64,000 nucleotides of DNA from Burkholderiales bacterium (GTDB taxonomy: Bacteria; Pseudomonadota; Gammaproteobacteria; Burkholderiales; SG8-39), in assembly GCA_014860445.1 (NCBI GenBank), contig JACZJT010000051.1:79219-143218 (forward strand). Direction: 5' to 3'. Positions 62,687 to 64,000 of the stretch are shown piece after piece (the stretch's first letter is position 1; each line of letters opens with the position of its first letter). Both the position numbers and the translations under genes were made by a program. The notes under the pieces are model-generated. The model made no database searches, was not told the DNA's origin, and saw only the letters and a program-made list of their open reading frames with translations.

Positions 62687-64000
62687 ATGAACGTCGTCAT
62701 CCTCGCCGCCGGCCAGGGCAAGCGCATGTACTCCGATTTGCCCAAGGTGTTGCACCCGCTGGCGGGCAGACCTCTGCTCGCGCATGTCATCGCCACCGCG
62801 CGCAGCCTCAAGCCCGGCGTCATTTGCATCGTCTACGGACACGGCGGCGAGTGCGTACGCGAGACCATCGCGCAGCCCGACCTGGTCTGGGCGAAGCAGG
62901 AGCCGCAGCTGGGCACCGGGCACGCGCTGGCGCAGGCGCTGCCGCACTTGAATCCGCGCACGCCCACACTGGTGCTGTACGGCGATGTGCCGCTCACCCG
63001 GACGCAAACGCTGCAGGCGCTGTGCCAGGCGGCGGGCAAGGGCGTAGCCCTGCTCACCGTCGAGCTCGAGGACCCGGCCGGCTATGGCCGCATCGTGCGC
63101 AGCCGCGGCAAGGTCAGGCGCATCGTCGAGGAAAAGGACGCGAGCGCGGCTGAGCGCGCGTTGCGCGAAATCAACACCGGTATCATGGTGCTGCCGACCG
63201 CACGGCTGAAAGCGTGGCTGGCCGGCCTGCGCAACAAGAACGCGCAGAAAGAGTATTACCTCACCGACGTGGTCGCGGCAGCGGTGGCGGACAAGGTGCC
63301 GGTCAGCTCGGCCGCACCCGCCGCCGCCTGGGAAACCCTGGGCGTGAACAGCAAGCTGCAACTGGCGGAACTCGAGCGCGCTTTTCAGCATGGTGTTGCC
63401 GACGCATTGATGCAGCAGGGCGTCACGCTGGCGGATCCGGCGCGCATCGACGTGCGCGGCAGCCTCGCCTGCGCACGCGACGTGTCGATAGATGTGAACT
63501 GCGTATTCGAAGGCGAGGTCGTGCTCGGAGCCGGGGTCAGCGTCGGCGCGCACTGCGTGCTGCGCAACGTAAAGGTCGCAGCGGGCACCCGCATCGAGCC
63601 CTTCTGCCACCTGGAGCAAGCCGACATCGGCGAGCGTTGCCGCATCGGCCCCTACGCACGGCTGCGTCCCGGCACCACGCTCGCCGAGGAGGTGCACATC
63701 GGCAATTTCGTCGAGGTGAAGGCCAGCCAGATCGCAGCGCGCTCCAAGGCGAACCACCTCGCCTATGTGGGCGACACCACGGTGGGGCGCGACGTCAATA
63801 TCGGCGCCGGCACCATCACCTGCAATTACGACGGCGCCAACAAGCACCGCACCATCATCGAGGACGAGGTCTTCATCGGCTCGGATACGCAGCTGGTCGC
63901 GCCGGTGCGGGTGGGGCGCGGCGCCACGCTGGGCGCCGGCACCACGCTCACCAGGGATGCACCCGAGGGCGCGCTGACCGTGTCGCGCGCAAAGCAGGTC
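62687..64000 (+). CDS. glmU: Bifunctional UDP-GlcNAc pyrophosphorylase / GlcN-1-P acetyltransferase, partial at 3' end
   Basis: 438 residues are visible of the usual 455 or so; the gene runs off the window end. The N-terminal uridylyltransferase domain has [28 protein letters not shown] and LYGDVPLT. The C-terminal left-handed beta-helix has [22 protein letters not shown] and [17 protein letters not shown]. It makes UDP-N-acetylglucosamine for peptidoglycan and LPS. The ATG at 62687 lacks a clear ribosome site; TATCAT at 62654-62659 could be its -10 box. Confidence 0.96.
   Translation, partial: MNVVILAAGQGKRMYSDLPKVLHPLAGRPLLAHVIATARSLKPGVICIVYGHGGECVRETIAQPDLVWAKQEPQLGTGHALAQALPHLNPRTPTLVLYGDVPLTRTQTLQALCQAAGKGVALLTVELEDPAGYGRIVRSRGKVRRIVEEKDASAAERALREINTGIMVLPTARLKAWLAGLRNKNAQKEYYLTDVVAAAVADKVPVSSAAPAAAWETLGVNSKLQLAELERAFQHGVADALMQQGVTLADPARIDVRGSLACARDVSIDVNCVFEGEVVLGAGVSVGAHCVLRNVKVAAGTRIEPFCHLEQADIGERCRIGPYARLRPGTTLAEEVHIGNFVEVKASQIAARSKANHLAYVGDTTVGRDVNIGAGTITCNYDGANKHRTIIEDEVFIGSDTQLVAPVRVGRGATLGAGTTLTRDAPEGALTVSRAKQV

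Overview
The window is a GC-rich chromosomal segment that reads as a betaproteobacterium (Burkholderiales or Nitrosomonadales-like; the genus cannot be fixed by eye). The support is gene order: ponA divergent from pilMNOPQ followed by aroK-aroB-gltB-gltD, engB between hemB and a diheme cytochrome c4 gene, and cutA directly before dsbD. I see no rRNA, tRNA, CRISPR array, transposase, integrase or prophage gene, so this looks like core chromosome with a few accessory transport loci.

Layout. (1) 1-6800, minus strand: a seven-gene array with a class-V aminotransferase of the serine/aspartate-glyoxylate type and two complete-looking TRAP transporters (dctP-dctQ-dctM twice, the outer dctM cut by the window edge). 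It diverges from a GntR/FCD regulator (6979-7692), with repeated TTGTATGCA-type sites between them. (2) 7790-19290, mostly plus: FrnE-like DsbA-family protein, a YdiJ-like FAD/Fe-S D-2-hydroxyacid dehydrogenase, a TauE/SafE permease, an unknown CPDC protein, a YdcH-like protein, lgt with a duplicated 5' end, an EamA permease, ilvD, a DUF255 thioredoxin-fold protein and a small cytochrome c. (3) 19399-24437: a five-gene branched-chain amino acid/amide ABC transporter (livJ-H-M-G-F), with a strong terminator after the binding protein. (4) 24499-35900: housekeeping and redox genes (2Fe-2S flavin reductase, SDR, cutA, dsbD, quinone oxidoreductase, M20 hydrolase, VOC protein, hemB, engB, cytochrome c4) and an ECF sigma/anti-sigma pair. 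(5) 36020-40783: RND efflux pump and its adaptor, then the tiny lipoprotein lptM. (6) 40896-56643: ponA, the type IV pilus assembly operon, shikimate genes and glutamate synthase. (7) 56671-62489, minus: a large Ig-repeat lipoprotein and a PhnDCEE-type ABC transporter without C-P lyase genes. (8) 62687-end: glmU, truncated by the window edge.

How the parts fit. The 5' part suggests import and turnover of small organic acids: two TRAP importers, a glyoxylate-type aminotransferase, an FCD regulator and, further on, a membrane-associated 2-hydroxyacid dehydrogenase. A recurring design is visible: all four transport operons that begin with a binding-protein gene carry a hairpin or terminator just after that gene, which would favour excess binding protein over membrane subunits. 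Nothing here is convincingly a wholly new system. The best leads are the double-TRAP/aminotransferase locus, the orphan PhnD-type transporter whose binding protein has an N-terminal Asp-rich loop, the Ig-repeat lipoprotein, and the duplicated lgt start that creates an overlapping leader ORF.
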